Below, one piece after another: positions 53,312 through 63,997 of a stretch of DNA of 64,000 nucleotides; position 1 is the stretch's first letter; every line of letters starts with the position of its first letter. Under the pieces are notes generated by a model that was not told where the DNA came from, ran no database searches, and saw only the letters and a program-made list of their open reading frames with translations. This DNA is from Actinomyces faecalis (GTDB lineage: Bacteria > Actinomycetota > Actinomycetes > Actinomycetales > Actinomycetaceae). Made by a program: the position numbers and the translations under genes. The DNA is taken from assembly GCF_013184985.2 (NCBI RefSeq), contig NZ_CP063418.1, positions 1,178,001 to 1,242,000 on the forward strand. The letters run 5' to 3'.

Positions 53312-54961
53312 TCACCGGTCCTCGCGCGAGGCAAGCACCTTGCGGTAGCGCGCCGCGCTGCCGACGGGCCAGGTCAGCCCCTCGTACCCTCCCTCGACCT
53401 CCACGAGGCGAGCGCCGTCGTCGAGCACCCAGTCCGCTAGCAGGAGGGTCTCCTCCACGCTCGTGTCCTGGCCTACCCGACCAGGCCTGCTGACGACCTG
53501 GGCGGTGGCCCGCAGCGAGGAGACCACCGGCCTGGGGTCCGCACCTGGCGGCGTCACCGCGGAGCCGGCCAGGCGGCCCCAGCGCACGCACACCAGCTCC
53601 CAGCCGCCGCCGGCACGCCTGCGGGCGGCGATGAGGTGGGGACAGCTCAGCAGGGGCCGCGCCTGCTCCGCCCGACGCGCGGCTGCCAGAAGGCTACGCA
53701 GCCGCGCCGTCCACGTCCCGGCCTCCTCGTAGCGCTGCCTGGCCGAGAGGCGGTCGACCTGCTCCAGCGCCGGCTGCGCGACAAGGTCGACCTGTCCCGA
53801 CAGCGCCTGAAGGATGTCCTGGCTGCGCTCTGCCTGGTCCTCCCACGCCCGCAGCCCGAGGGCCGTCTCCACCACGCGCTGGGCCTGTGCGAGCGCCTGA
53901 CGGGACGGGAACGGGCCGACGGCGCAGCCCAGCTCCTCGGTCGGCAGCACCGTCGTCCCGGCCAGGTGCGGGTGGGAGCCGGCGACCAGGTGGAGCCAGG
54001 GCTGGCGCCGTGGCGAGCGTGAGCGCCGGTTGACGGGAGGGTCGAGCTCGGCGATGAGCCGCAGCTCGCGCACGCGTGCCTCCAGCTCGGTCGGGGTCGG
54101 TACCACGTGTACCTGGACGGTGGTGTCCAGCATCTGGGCAACCCGTGAGCGTCTCTCGGCCGCGGTGAAGTAGGAACGGACCCGGCGCCGCAGGTCCACC
54201 GCGCTGCCGACGTAGAGCACCTGGCCGGCGGCGGAGAGGAACTGGTAGACGCCGGGGCTGGTGGGAAGGTCCTGGGCCAGCCGGCTCTTGGCGCGGCGCC
54301 GTGCAGGTACGGGGTCTGTGGCTGTGGCCAGGTCCTCCAGGTGGGTGACTCCCAGGGGCGCGAGGACCTCCAGCGCGGCGTGCAGGACGTCGACTGTCGC
54401 GCGGGCGTCGTCCAGCGCCCGGTGCGTGGGTCGGGTGGGGGAGCCGACGAAGGCAGCCAGGGTGGAGAGCCTGTGGTTGGGGACGTCGCTGCGCGTCCAG
54501 GCCCGCCGAGCCAGGGCGAGGGTGTCCAGGACCTGGGGCTCGTGCCACTCCAGGTCCAGCGAGCGGGCCGCCCCGCGCAGGTGCCCGACGTCGAAGCGGG
54601 CGTTGTGCGCCACGAGCACGGTCCCCTCCTCCCTCAGCCGTGCCCATCCGAGGAAGGCGCCCAGGGCCTGGGGCACGCTGGGAGCGCCAGCCACCATGGC
54701 GTTGGTGATACCGGTGAGGACGGTGATCTGCGCCGGGATCGCCCGACCGGGGTCGACCAGGGTGGACAGCTCGTCCTCGACCTGGCCGCCGCGAACACGG
54801 ACCGCGCCGATCTCCGTGATCGCTCCGGAGCCCGGCCCCGCCCCGGTGGTCTCCAGGTCGACGACGACGAAGGTCACCTCGTGCAGGGGCGTCCCCATGG
54901 TCTCGAAGCTCGCCTGGGTGCCACCTGCCGACGCAGAGGGGAGAAGCTCTGAGACGGACAC
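53312..54961 (-). CDS. DEDDh 3'-5' exonuclease fused to a GIY-YIG (UvrC-like) domain
   Basis: A 549-residue fusion. Residues 28-205 form an epsilon-type exonuclease: VTFVVVDLETTGAGPGSGAI, VAHNARFDVGHLRG and HRALDDARATVDVLHAA. Residues 233-320 form a GIY-YIG nuclease: LPTSPGVYQFLSAAGQVLYV then GSAVDLRRRVRSYF. The remainder resembles the UvrC-like/Cho tail. Actinobacteria carry this fusion (Rv2191 type). It likely acts in DNA repair. The GTG start is six bases after TAGCCT, which overlaps the plsC promoter. Confidence 0.92.
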   Translation of the reverse strand: MSVSELLPSASAGGTQASFETMGTPLHEVTFVVVDLETTGAGPGSGAITEIGAVRVRGGQVEDELSTLVDPGRAIPAQITVLTGITNAMVAGAPSVPQALGAFLGWARLREEGTVLVAHNARFDVGHLRGAARSLDLEWHEPQVLDTLALARRAWTRSDVPNHRLSTLAAFVGSPTRPTHRALDDARATVDVLHAALEVLAPLGVTHLEDLATATDPVPARRRAKSRLAQDLPTSPGVYQFLSAAGQVLYVGSAVDLRRRVRSYFTAAERRSRVAQMLDTTVQVHVVPTPTELEARVRELRLIAELDPPVNRRSRSPRRQPWLHLVAGSHPHLAGTTVLPTEELGCAVGPFPSRQALAQAQRVVETALGLRAWEDQAERSQDILQALSGQVDLVAQPALEQVDRLSARQRYEEAGTWTARLRSLLAAARRAEQARPLLSCPHLIAARRRAGGGWELVCVRWGRLAGSAVTPPGADPRPVVSSLRATAQVVSRPGRVGQDTSVEETLLLADWVLDDGARLVEVEGGYEGLTWPVGSAARYRKVLASREDR

Positions 54962-54977
54962 GGTCTGAGGCTAGACT
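54959..54977. promoter_or_regulatory. Overlapping divergent -10 boxes sharing a TA
   Basis: AGGCTAGACT (54968-54977): the minus strand reads TAGCCT, six bases before GTG 54961; the plus strand reads TAGACT, for plsC. Only one polymerase can occupy the site at a time. Confidence 0.6.
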
Positions 54978-55028
54978 CGACCAAGCGGCCGGTCCAGGAC
55001 CGCGCTGTCACCCAGCACAGGAGGTTCC

Positions 55029-55877
55029 GTGGGATACCGAGGTATCAAGGCGGCGTTCGGCCCAGCCATGGAGATGCTGTACCAGCCGTGGATCCGTGGG
55101 GAGGAGAACATCCCGGCCCAGGGCGCGGCCATCCTGGCCTCCAACCACCTGGCGGTCATCGACTCCTTCTTCCTCCCCCTGCTCATCGACCGCGAGGTCG
55201 CCTTCATCGGCAAGTCCGACTACTTCACCGGCAAGGGCGTCAAGGGGTGGGCCGTGAAGAGCTTCATGACCGCCGTCGGCACGATCCCGGTGGACCGTTC
55301 CGGAGGGCAGGCCTCGATGGCTGCCCTCCAGGCCGGTATCGACCGGCTGCGTGCGGGGGAGCTGTTCGGCATCTACCCCGAGGGCACCCGTAGCCCCGAC
55401 GGACGCCTCTACCGTGGCAAGACCGGGGTGGCTCGTGTGGCGCTGGCCACGGGAGCACCGGTCGTGCCGGTGGCCATGATCGGGTCCAACCTCGCCCAGC
55501 CCATCGGTCAGGCGGTTCCCTCCACCCGGCACCGGGTGGGGATCGTCGTCGGTGAGCCGATGGACTTCACGCGCTACGCCGGTCTGGAGAACGACCGGTT
55601 CGTGCTGCGCTCGATCACCGACGAGATCATGTACTCCCTCATGGCCCTGTCCGGTCAGGAGTACGTGGACCTGTACGCCGCGGACGTGAAGAAGGCGATG
55701 GACGCCGAGCACGCCAGCGCCGAGGAGGTCGTCTCGAGGATGCGTGCCGAGCAGGCCGCACGGCGTCCGGCTGCCGCCCCGGTCTCGGCACCGGGTGGAC
55801 GGCCCGCTCCCGAGACCGTGGTGCCGGAGCCGCCTGAGGACCCGGCTGCGTCGTCGGGCCCTTCGTCCGAGGAGTAA
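55029..55877 (+). CDS. plsC: 1-acyl-sn-glycerol-3-phosphate acyltransferase
   Basis: A 282-residue acyltransferase of phospholipid synthesis. NHLAVIDSFFLP contains the HX4D catalytic motif, and LFGIYPEGTRSPDGRLYRGK the glycerol-phosphate motif. The C-terminal 45 residues are Pro/Ala/Glu-rich. GTG 55029 has AGGAGG four bases before and TAGACT 50 bases upstream. It is followed by pfp, which has its own promoter. Confidence 0.94.
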   Translation: MGYRGIKAAFGPAMEMLYQPWIRGEENIPAQGAAILASNHLAVIDSFFLPLLIDREVAFIGKSDYFTGKGVKGWAVKSFMTAVGTIPVDRSGGQASMAALQAGIDRLRAGELFGIYPEGTRSPDGRLYRGKTGVARVALATGAPVVPVAMIGSNLAQPIGQAVPSTRHRVGIVVGEPMDFTRYAGLENDRFVLRSITDEIMYSLMALSGQEYVDLYAADVKKAMDAEHASAEEVVSRMRAEQAARRPAAAPVSAPGGRPAPETVVPEPPEDPAASSGPSSEE

Positions 55878-55894
55878 GCGTCACGGGGGCCGCG

Positions 55895-55907
55895 TAGGAT
55901 GGGGCCG
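55895..55907 (+). promoter_or_regulatory. pfp promoter
   Basis: TAGGAT (55895-55900) gives a start near 55907 and a 78-base leader. GTG 55907 could itself be a leaderless start with an N-terminal extension, but the enzyme begins at 55985. Confidence 0.5.
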
Positions 55908-55984
55908 TGCGGTCTGACCGCACCTTGCCGTCCCGAGGCGCGTGCCCGGGACGGGTCACCGTCACCTCATCCGAAAGGTTCTCG

Positions 55985-57214
55985 ATGTCGATCCGTCGCG
56001 TCGCCCTGCTCACCGCGGGCGGTTTCGCCCCCTGCCTGTCCGCCGCCGTCGGCGACCTTATCGAGCGCTACACCGAGGTCGCTCCTGAGGTCGAGATCAT
56101 TGCCTACCAGTACGGCTACCACGGCCTGCTGACCGGCAGCTACGTCGTCATCGACGAGGAGGGCCGCAAGAACGCCGGCATCCTGCGTGAGTTCGGTGGC
56201 TCGCCGATCGGCAACTCGCGCGTCAAGCTGACCAACGCCAGGAACCTGGTCGAGCGCGGCCTGGTGGCCGAGGGCGTCAACCCCCTGGAGTTCGCTGCCG
56301 AGCAGCTGCGCAAGGACGGCGTCGACGTCCTGCACACCATCGGTGGTGACGACACCAACACCACGGCGGCGGACCTGGCCGCCTACCTGCACGAGCACGA
56401 CTACGAGCTCACCGTCGTGGGCCTGCCCAAGACCATCGACAACGACATCATCCCGATCCGTCAGTCGCTGGGGGCCTGGTCCGCTGCCGAGGAGGGCGCG
56501 GGCTTCGCCTTCAACGTCATCGGTGAGCACCGTTCCAACCCCCGTATGCTCATCATCCACGAGTGCATGGGTCGTAACTGCGGCTACCTGACGGCTGAGA
56601 CGGCCAAGCGCTACCACGAGTTGCTGGACACCAAGAAGTGGGCTCCCTCGCTGGGCCTGACCCGCGAGCGCTGGGACGTCCACGCCGTCTTCCTGCCGGA
56701 GATGAAGCTCGACTTCGCCGCCGAGGCCGAGCGCCTCAAGGCCATCATGGACGAGCAGGGCAACGTCAACATCTTCCTGTCCGAGGGTGCTGGCGTGCCC
56801 GAGATCATCGCGGAGATGGAGGCTCGCGGCGAGGAGGTCCAGCGCGACCCCTTCGGCCACGTCAAGCTCGACACCATCAACCCCGGCCAGTGGTTCGCCA
56901 AGCGCTTCGCCAGCCTCATCGGTGCTGAGAAGGTCATGGTCCAGAAGTCCGGCTACTACTCGCGCGCTACCAACGCCAACGCCGAGGACCTCGACCTCAT
57001 CAAGTCCATGTGCGACCTGGCCGTGGAGTGCGCGCTGCGCGGCGAGTCCGGCGTCATCGGCCAGGACGAGGAGAACGGTGACAGGCTCACCGCCATCGCC
57101 TTCCCGCGTATCGCCGGTGCCAAGCCCTTCGACATCACCCAGGCCTGGTTCACCGACCTCATGGCCGAGCTCGGTCAGAAGGTCGAGCCCGCGCAGACCT
57201 CTCCCGAGCACTGA
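55985..57214 (+). CDS. pfp: Pyrophosphate-dependent phosphofructokinase
   Basis: A 409-residue enzyme that phosphorylates fructose-6-phosphate. HTIGGDDTNTTAADLAAYLH shows GGDD, the mark of pyrophosphate use; ATP enzymes have GGDG. GLPKTIDNDIIPIRQSLG and ECMGRNCGYLTAETA complete the active site. It acts in glycolysis or gluconeogenesis, reversibly. ATG 55985 has AAAGG seven bases upstream. A strong hairpin follows the stop. Confidence 0.95.
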   Translation: MSIRRVALLTAGGFAPCLSAAVGDLIERYTEVAPEVEIIAYQYGYHGLLTGSYVVIDEEGRKNAGILREFGGSPIGNSRVKLTNARNLVERGLVAEGVNPLEFAAEQLRKDGVDVLHTIGGDDTNTTAADLAAYLHEHDYELTVVGLPKTIDNDIIPIRQSLGAWSAAEEGAGFAFNVIGEHRSNPRMLIIHECMGRNCGYLTAETAKRYHELLDTKKWAPSLGLTRERWDVHAVFLPEMKLDFAAEAERLKAIMDEQGNVNIFLSEGAGVPEIIAEMEARGEEVQRDPFGHVKLDTINPGQWFAKRFASLIGAEKVMVQKSGYYSRATNANAEDLDLIKSMCDLAVECALRGESGVIGQDEENGDRLTAIAFPRIAGAKPFDITQAWFTDLMAELGQKVEPAQTSPEH

Positions 57215-57257
57215 GCCCTGTCTCAGGCGCTGAGCCGCTTTTCGGGCTGAGCCTCGT

Positions 57258-57299
57258 CAGGACCCTGCGTCCCGCCAGACGGCGGGACGCAGGGTCCTG
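57258..57299 (+). terminator. 19-bp perfect hairpin after pfp
   Basis: CAGGACCCTGCGTCCCGCC (57258-57276) pairs fully with 57281-57299, loop AGAC. No T-run. Confidence 0.75.
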
Positions 57300-57313
57300 G
57301 ACGTCCGGGCACG

Positions 57314-57329
57314 TATGATGCCGCTCGTG
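57314..57329 (+). promoter_or_regulatory. Leaderless promoter of aroG
   Basis: TATGAT (57314-57319) is seven bases before GTG 57327. The hairpin of pfp ends 15 bases upstream. Confidence 0.55.
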
Positions 57330-58670
57330 ATGAATGAGCTCGACGCACCCCGGACCGCTGCCAGCTGGCGTGAGCACCCCGCCGTCCAGCAGCCTCCCTA
57401 TCCGGACGCTGAGGCGCTGGCGCGTGCGGCTGCCGACCTGCGCAGCAGGCCCCCGCTCGTCTTTGCCGGTGAGGTGGACTCACTGCGCCAGAAGATGGCT
57501 GACGCCAGCAAGGGCGACGCCTTCGTCCTCATGGGCGGTGACTGTGCCGAGTCCTTCCACGACAACACGGCGAACAACATCCGCCTCAAGCTGCAGACCA
57601 TCCTCCAGATGGCCGCGGTGCTCACCTACGGCGCCTCGACGCCGGTCATCAAGATCGGGCGCATGGCCGGCCAGTACGCCAAGCCGCGCAGCGCCGACAC
57701 CGAGACGCGCGACGGGGTGACCCTGCCCTCCTACCGCGGTGACTGCGTCAACGACCACGCCTTCACCCCCGAGGCCCGCGTGCCCGACCCTCAGCGCATG
57801 GTCGAGGCCTACCTGCGCGCCGGCACCACCCTGAACCTCGTCCGCGCCTTCACGATGGGTGGCTATGCGGACCTGCGTGAGGTCCACTCCTGGAACCGGG
57901 GCTTTACCGACAACCCGGCCTACAAGCGCTTTGAGTCCTTCGCTGAGGAGATCGACCGGGCGATGCGGTTCATGGAGGCTGCCGGCGTGGACTTCGACGC
58001 CCTGCGCCAGGTCGACTTCTACGCCGCGCACGAGGCCCTGCTGCTGGAGTACGAGGACGCCATGATCCGCGAGGACTCGCGATCGGGACGGCTGTACGAC
58101 ACCTCGGCCCACCTGCTGTGGGTCGGCGAGCGCACGCGCGGACCTCGTGACGCCCACGTGGCCCTGCTGCAGGGGGTGTACAACCCGGTGGGTGTCAAGG
58201 TCGGCCCGGCCACGAGCCCTCAGGACCTGGTCGAGCTCATCGAGCGTCTCAACCCGCAGGGTGATCCCGGCCGACTGACCTTCATCACGCGCATGGGTGC
58301 CGGCCGCATCCGCGAGGTCCTGCCCGAGCTGGTCGAGGCGGTACGCCGTGACGGCCGTCCGGTGACCTGGGTGACCGACCCCATGCACGGCAACACGATC
58401 ACCTCGGACAACGGCTACAAGACCCGGCGCTTTGACACGATCATGGACGAGCTGCGTGGCTTCTTCGAGGTTCACCGTGGGCTGGGCACGGTACCGGGCG
58501 GGATCCACGTCGAGCTGACCGGTGACGACGTCACCGAGGTGCTCGGCGGTGGGGCGCACATTGACGAGCGCCGCCTGGCCGAGCGCTACGAGACGCTTGT
58601 CGACCCGCGCCTGAACCACCAGCAGTCCCTGGAGATGGCCTTCGAGGTCGCCGAGATGCTGCGCGCCTGA
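57327..58670 (+). CDS. aroG: 3-deoxy-7-phosphoheptulonate synthase, class II
   Basis: A 447-residue DAHP synthase of the plant/actinobacterial type, first step of aromatic amino acid synthesis. FVLMGGDCAESFHDN binds metal, KIGRMAGQYAKPRS and TWVTDPMHGNTITSDNGYK follow, and GGIHVELTGDDVTEVLGGG closes the site. The start was set by the leaderless box; ATG 57330 is next. It is the only aro gene here. Confidence 0.95.
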   Translation: MMNELDAPRTAASWREHPAVQQPPYPDAEALARAAADLRSRPPLVFAGEVDSLRQKMADASKGDAFVLMGGDCAESFHDNTANNIRLKLQTILQMAAVLTYGASTPVIKIGRMAGQYAKPRSADTETRDGVTLPSYRGDCVNDHAFTPEARVPDPQRMVEAYLRAGTTLNLVRAFTMGGYADLREVHSWNRGFTDNPAYKRFESFAEEIDRAMRFMEAAGVDFDALRQVDFYAAHEALLLEYEDAMIREDSRSGRLYDTSAHLLWVGERTRGPRDAHVALLQGVYNPVGVKVGPATSPQDLVELIERLNPQGDPGRLTFITRMGAGRIREVLPELVEAVRRDGRPVTWVTDPMHGNTITSDNGYKTRRFDTIMDELRGFFEVHRGLGTVPGGIHVELTGDDVTEVLGGGAHIDERRLAERYETLVDPRLNHQQSLEMAFEVAEMLRA

Positions 58671-58745
58671 GCTCCTGGCGGCCGGGCACGCGGTCAGGGG
58701 CTCAGGCAGCCGCCGGGCGGGGCGGGAAGCGCCCGGTCCTGGCGG

Positions 58746-60662
58746 TCACACCACGTAGAGGGTGACGGTCGAGCCCTTGGGCACGCTCGTGCCCGCAGCC
58801 GGGTCGGTCGACCTGGCAGTGCCGAAGAACCCACCCAGGATCCGGCTGACGCTGACGACGAGACCCGCCGCCTCCAGCGTCGCCCTGGCCTCGGTCTCGT
58901 TCTTGGAGACGACCTCCGGGACGGTCACCATCTCCGGTCCCTTGGAGACGACGACGCTGACGCCGTCGCCGTAGAAGTAGCCCTCGGCACCTGCAGCCGG
59001 GTCGGAGGAGATGACGAGCCCGGCGGCGACGTCGTCGGAGAAGGCCTCCGTCGACCCGGACAGGGCCAGCCCGGCCTCCTGGAGGGCGGCCGTGGCCTCC
59101 TCCAGGTTCTTTCCCGTCACGTCCGGGACGGTGGCCGGGCGTCGTCCCTTGGAGACCACCATGGCGACGGCGGAGGAGTGGTTGACCATCTCGCCCCCAG
59201 CCGGGCTGGAGGAGATGACGCTGCCGGCGGCGACGTCGTCGGAGAAGTCCTCAGTGACGGCGCCGACGCTCAGCCCGGCGTCCTGGACGGCCTTCTCGGC
59301 CTCGTCCTGGGGCCTGCCGACGACGTCAGGAACCTCCTTCTGCTCCACACCGCGGGAGACGACGGCGGTCACGGCGGTGCCCACGCGGACCGACCGGCCC
59401 GGGGCTGGGGACAGGGAGATGACGCTGCCGGCCGGGACCGTGTCGGAGTAGTCGCGGGTGGGTGAGCCCCAGCCCAGCTCGGCCTCGACGAGCGCGGCCT
59501 GGGCCTCCTCCTCGCTGGCACCGACCAGGTCAGGGACCGTGACCCGTCGTCCAGGTCCCATCCCGAGGTACCAGGCACCTGCACCGCCTCCGGCGAGCAG
59601 CACGAGCGCGCTGCCGGCCAGGACGGCACGGCGCCGCAGACGACGGTCGCCCGCGACAGGCGCGGTGTCCTGTGACTGGGTGGACACGGCGTCACGCTGG
59701 AGCGTACGCGTGGCCCCAGAGCCGCCGATCGAGCCGATCGGCAGGGAGACGGTCCGGGTGCCGGCCTCCGTGCTCTCCTCGTCGTCGCTGGTGCCGTGTC
59801 CGCGACGCAGCTCCAGCTCCTCAGGGGACAGGGCGTCAAGGACCTCACGCACCGCGGCCAGGGCCTCGTCGGCGTCGGCCAGGCGCTGGCTGGCCTCGCG
59901 GTGCGTCATGGCCGCAGCCAGCGCGTCGACCTTGGGCGACAGGCCGTCGACGAGGTCAGAGGGAGCGGGCAGGTCCTCGTGGACGGCGCGGTAGGCGACC
60001 TGGATCGGGGAGTCGGCGGTGAAGGGCTGGACGCCGGTCAGCAGCTCGTAGAGGATGACACCGACGGCGAAGACGTCAGCACGCGGGGAGGCTGCGCCCT
60101 CGGTGATGAGCTCAGGTGCCAGGTAGGCGACGGTGCCCAGGATGTTTCCCGTCGTCGTCTGGGTCGCCTCGGTCACGGCACGTGCCAGCCCGAAGTCGGC
60201 GACCTTGGCCACCGACCCGTCAGCGGGCAGCAGGACGTTCTCAGGCTTGACGTCACGGTGGATGAGCCCGGCGCGGTGGGCGGCTCCCAGAGGTCGGAGG
60301 ACCTGGGCGGTCAGCTCCAGGGCCTGGCGGACGCTGAGGGGCCCGGCGCCCATCCTCACCCGCAGGTTGGAGCCCTCGACGAGCTCCATGACCAGGTAGG
60401 CCAGCCCGTCGAGGGTGCCCTGGTCGTAGACGGCGACGACACCGGGGTTGGACAGCCGGGCGGCAGCGCGAGCCTCCCGGCGGAAGCGGGCGACGAAGTC
60501 AGGGGAGTCGGCCAGGTGGGCGTGCATCACCTTCAGCGCGACCCGGCGGTCCAGCCTGCGGTCACGGGCGACGTAGACGGTGGCCATCCCGCCACGCGCG
60601 ACGCGGTCGACGATCTCGTAGCGAGAGTCGACCAGGCGACCGATGAGGGGATCTGTGACCAC
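58746..60662 (-). CDS. Ser/Thr protein kinase with four PASTA domains
   Basis: A 638-residue membrane kinase. Kinase domain 15-280: K44 in RVALKVMHAH, HRD with D137, DFG at 156-158. One helix lies at about 346-367, then four PASTA domains (374-438, 444-506, 511-575, 578-638). PASTA domains sense muropeptides. It is of the PknB type but stands outside the usual cell-division cluster, next to a prenyl synthase, so it may be a second copy (PknL-like). TAGACT six bases before GTG 60662 gives a leaderless start. Confidence 0.95.
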   Translation of the reverse strand: MVTDPLIGRLVDSRYEIVDRVARGGMATVYVARDRRLDRRVALKVMHAHLADSPDFVARFRREARAAARLSNPGVVAVYDQGTLDGLAYLVMELVEGSNLRVRMGAGPLSVRQALELTAQVLRPLGAAHRAGLIHRDVKPENVLLPADGSVAKVADFGLARAVTEATQTTTGNILGTVAYLAPELITEGAASPRADVFAVGVILYELLTGVQPFTADSPIQVAYRAVHEDLPAPSDLVDGLSPKVDALAAAMTHREASQRLADADEALAAVREVLDALSPEELELRRGHGTSDDEESTEAGTRTVSLPIGSIGGSGATRTLQRDAVSTQSQDTAPVAGDRRLRRRAVLAGSALVLLAGGGAGAWYLGMGPGRRVTVPDLVGASEEEAQAALVEAELGWGSPTRDYSDTVPAGSVISLSPAPGRSVRVGTAVTAVVSRGVEQKEVPDVVGRPQDEAEKAVQDAGLSVGAVTEDFSDDVAAGSVISSSPAGGEMVNHSSAVAMVVSKGRRPATVPDVTGKNLEEATAALQEAGLALSGSTEAFSDDVAAGLVISSDPAAGAEGYFYGDGVSVVVSKGPEMVTVPEVVSKNETEARATLEAAGLVVSVSRILGGFFGTARSTDPAAGTSVPKGSTVTLYVV

Positions 60663-60674
60663 GTCGCGAGTCTA
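60660..60674 (-). promoter_or_regulatory. Leaderless promoter of the PASTA kinase
   Basis: Minus-strand TAGACT (60674-60669), six bases, GTG 60662. It lies in a 62-base gap after the prenyl synthase. Confidence 0.5.
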
Positions 60675-60724
60675 CGATGCCTGGGCGTCATCAGCCCCCA
60701 GCGACGCGGGAGGGAGGACAGGCC

Positions 60725-61876
60725 TCAGGCCTGGCGGGCTCCCAGGGCGTGGGCGATCTCGGTCAGCGCCTGCCTGCTCGCAGCGGGCAGGTCGTCGGCG
60801 GGCACCTGGGCGAGGGCGCGTGAGGCCGCCTGGAGGTGGGAGGCGATCTCCTCCTCGTGCGCCTGCGCGGCCCCGCACCGGTGCACGAGCTCACAGGCCT
60901 GGGCCACGCAGGCCTGGGAGGCCTCGGGGTTGGCCAGGACGGTGCGCAGCAGGTCCCGTCCCTCCTCGTTAGCACGCTGCCACGTCAGGGACAGCAGCAC
61001 CGTGCGCTTGCCCTCGCGCAGGTCGTCGCCCACGGGCTTGCCGGTCACCTCAGGGTCCCCGAGCACGCCCAGCTGGTCGTCGCGCAGCTGAAAGGCGATG
61101 CCGACCTCCTCACCGAACTCTCGCAGCCGGGCCGCCAGGGGAGAGACCGGGTCCACGCCGGCCAGGAGGGCGCCGATGAGCAGGGGGTACATGACCGAGT
61201 AGCGGGCGGACTTGCGGCGCACGACCGCCAGCGCGCCTCGGTGCATGGCACTGCCTGTCTCGACAGGGTCCTCGTCGGCCAGCGGCAGCGGCACCACCTC
61301 GCTGCGCAGGTCCAGGTACTGGCCGACGGCGACCTCGCTGGTCATCTGGTCGAAGGCCTGCCTCGCCGCCTGGGTGCCGAGCAGGCTCAGGCCCGGGCGG
61401 GTCAGGGCCTGTCCCATCTCCTCCCCGGCGGCCGACAGCAGCAGGTCACCGAGCAGGATCGCGGCGGAGACGCCGAAGGTCTGGGAGCCGGCGAGCCAGC
61501 CCTGGGAGCGGTGGACCTCAGCCAGACGGCGGTGCGCGGCGGGCTCGCCGCGGCGGGTCATGGCGGAGTCGATGACGTCGTCGTGCACGAGGGCGCTGGC
61601 CTGGTAGAGCTCCAGGGCGGCTCCGACGCAGGCCACCAGCCCGGAGGAGAGGATGTCGGCGCGCTCGTCGTCAGCGGCCTGTAGCGCCAGCCCGAGCCCG
61701 GCCAGGACCGCACGCACGCGCTTGCCCCCGGACAGGAGGACCTGCGCGGCGTCGAGCAGCTCTGAGCCGGCCTCGCCCAGGTCCTCGAAGCGCTGACGGC
61801 GCTGTGCCAGGACCTCGTGCAGCCGGGTGTCGACGCCGGCGCGGACCAGGCGGGTCGTGTCAGACAGATCGCTCAT
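60725..61876 (-). CDS. Polyprenyl diphosphate synthase (trans-isoprenyl)
   Basis: A 383-residue trans-prenyltransferase. The first Asp-rich motif is in LVHDDVIDSAMTRRGEPAAH, the second in FQLRDDQLGVLGDPEVTGKP. It makes prenyl diphosphates (geranylgeranyl or longer) for quinones or carriers. The start ATG 61876 is eight bases after TAGCGT; the longer frame to 61969 would cross the sigA promoter. The pair prenyl synthase - PASTA kinase matches the idsA-pknL neighbourhood of mycobacteria. Confidence 0.93.
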   Translation of the reverse strand: MSDLSDTTRLVRAGVDTRLHEVLAQRRQRFEDLGEAGSELLDAAQVLLSGGKRVRAVLAGLGLALQAADDERADILSSGLVACVGAALELYQASALVHDDVIDSAMTRRGEPAAHRRLAEVHRSQGWLAGSQTFGVSAAILLGDLLLSAAGEEMGQALTRPGLSLLGTQAARQAFDQMTSEVAVGQYLDLRSEVVPLPLADEDPVETGSAMHRGALAVVRRKSARYSVMYPLLIGALLAGVDPVSPLAARLREFGEEVGIAFQLRDDQLGVLGDPEVTGKPVGDDLREGKRTVLLSLTWQRANEEGRDLLRTVLANPEASQACVAQACELVHRCGAAQAHEEEIASHLQAASRALAQVPADDLPAASRQALTEIAHALGARQA

Positions 61877-61894
61877 GGGAATAAACGCTACACT
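61874..61894. promoter_or_regulatory. Overlapping divergent -10 boxes of the prenyl synthase and sigA
   Basis: ACGCTACACT (61885-61894): the minus strand reads TAGCGT, eight bases before ATG 61876; the plus strand reads TACACT, some 90 bases before the sigA start. The design equals that at 54968-54977. Confidence 0.5.
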
Positions 61895-61983
61895 TGAGCG
61901 GTTGCCTGCAGCGTCGGTGGGGAGCAGGTGCCCGATCATCTTCCGCTCCCACCTGAGACGTCCGCCCACGTGAAAGGAAATCC

Positions 61984-63624
<1,641 letters not shown>

Positions 63625-63631
63625 GACGGCC

Positions 63632-63690
63632 GAGCGGACGACGGCGGGGCCGCCACCCGGTGTGGGTGGCGGCCCCGCCGTCGTCCGCTC
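63632..63690 (+). terminator. 27-bp perfect hairpin after sigA
   Basis: Arm 63632-63658 pairs fully with 63664-63690, loop GGTGT, starting eight bases after the sigA stop. It also serves the convergent DUF7455 gene. Confidence 0.85.
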
Positions 63691-63691
63691 A

Positions 63692-63717
63692 GTGAGCCCG
63701 GCTCAGCGAGGGCTCAC
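63692..63717. terminator. Second hairpin between sigA and the DUF7455 gene
   Basis: GTGAGCCC (63692-63699) with GGGCTCAC (63710-63717), 10-base loop. It lies 14 bases past the stop of the minus-strand DUF7455 gene and is the likely terminator for that transcript. Confidence 0.6.
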
Positions 63718-63730
63718 GACCTGCCGCGTC

Positions 63731-63997
63731 TCAGGCGCCGGTGACGAGCTGGCTCGTCTCGTCCTGGATGAACAGGGCCTGCTTCTCCAGGGCGCTCATG
63801 TGGGCGTGGCCGTGGTGACCGCAGAAGAGCAGCTCTCCGCTGACCAGGACGACGCGGATAAAGGCCTGGGCCCCGCACACGTCGCACCGGTCCGCGGTGG
63901 TCAGCGGCCGCTCGTTGGTCTGGCTGGGCGTCGGGGCGGCCTCAGCCTCGGAGGCCATGAGCGTCGGGGTGAGGCTCGGGGTACGTGTCTGACTCAT
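63731..63997 (-). CDS. DUF7455 small Cys/His protein
   Basis: An 88-residue protein with CDVCGAQAFIRVVLVSGELL then FCGHHGHAHM, a probable zinc site (CxxC...CxHHxHxH). Such proteins lie beside the principal sigma gene in most actinobacteria; function unknown. ATG 63997 is four bases from the window end, so its promoter cannot be seen; an internal ATG at 63955 is possible since the first 25 residues are low complexity. Confidence 0.88.
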   Translation of the reverse strand: MSQTRTPSLTPTLMASEAEAAPTPSQTNERPLTTADRCDVCGAQAFIRVVLVSGELLFCGHHGHAHMSALEKQALFIQDETSQLVTGA

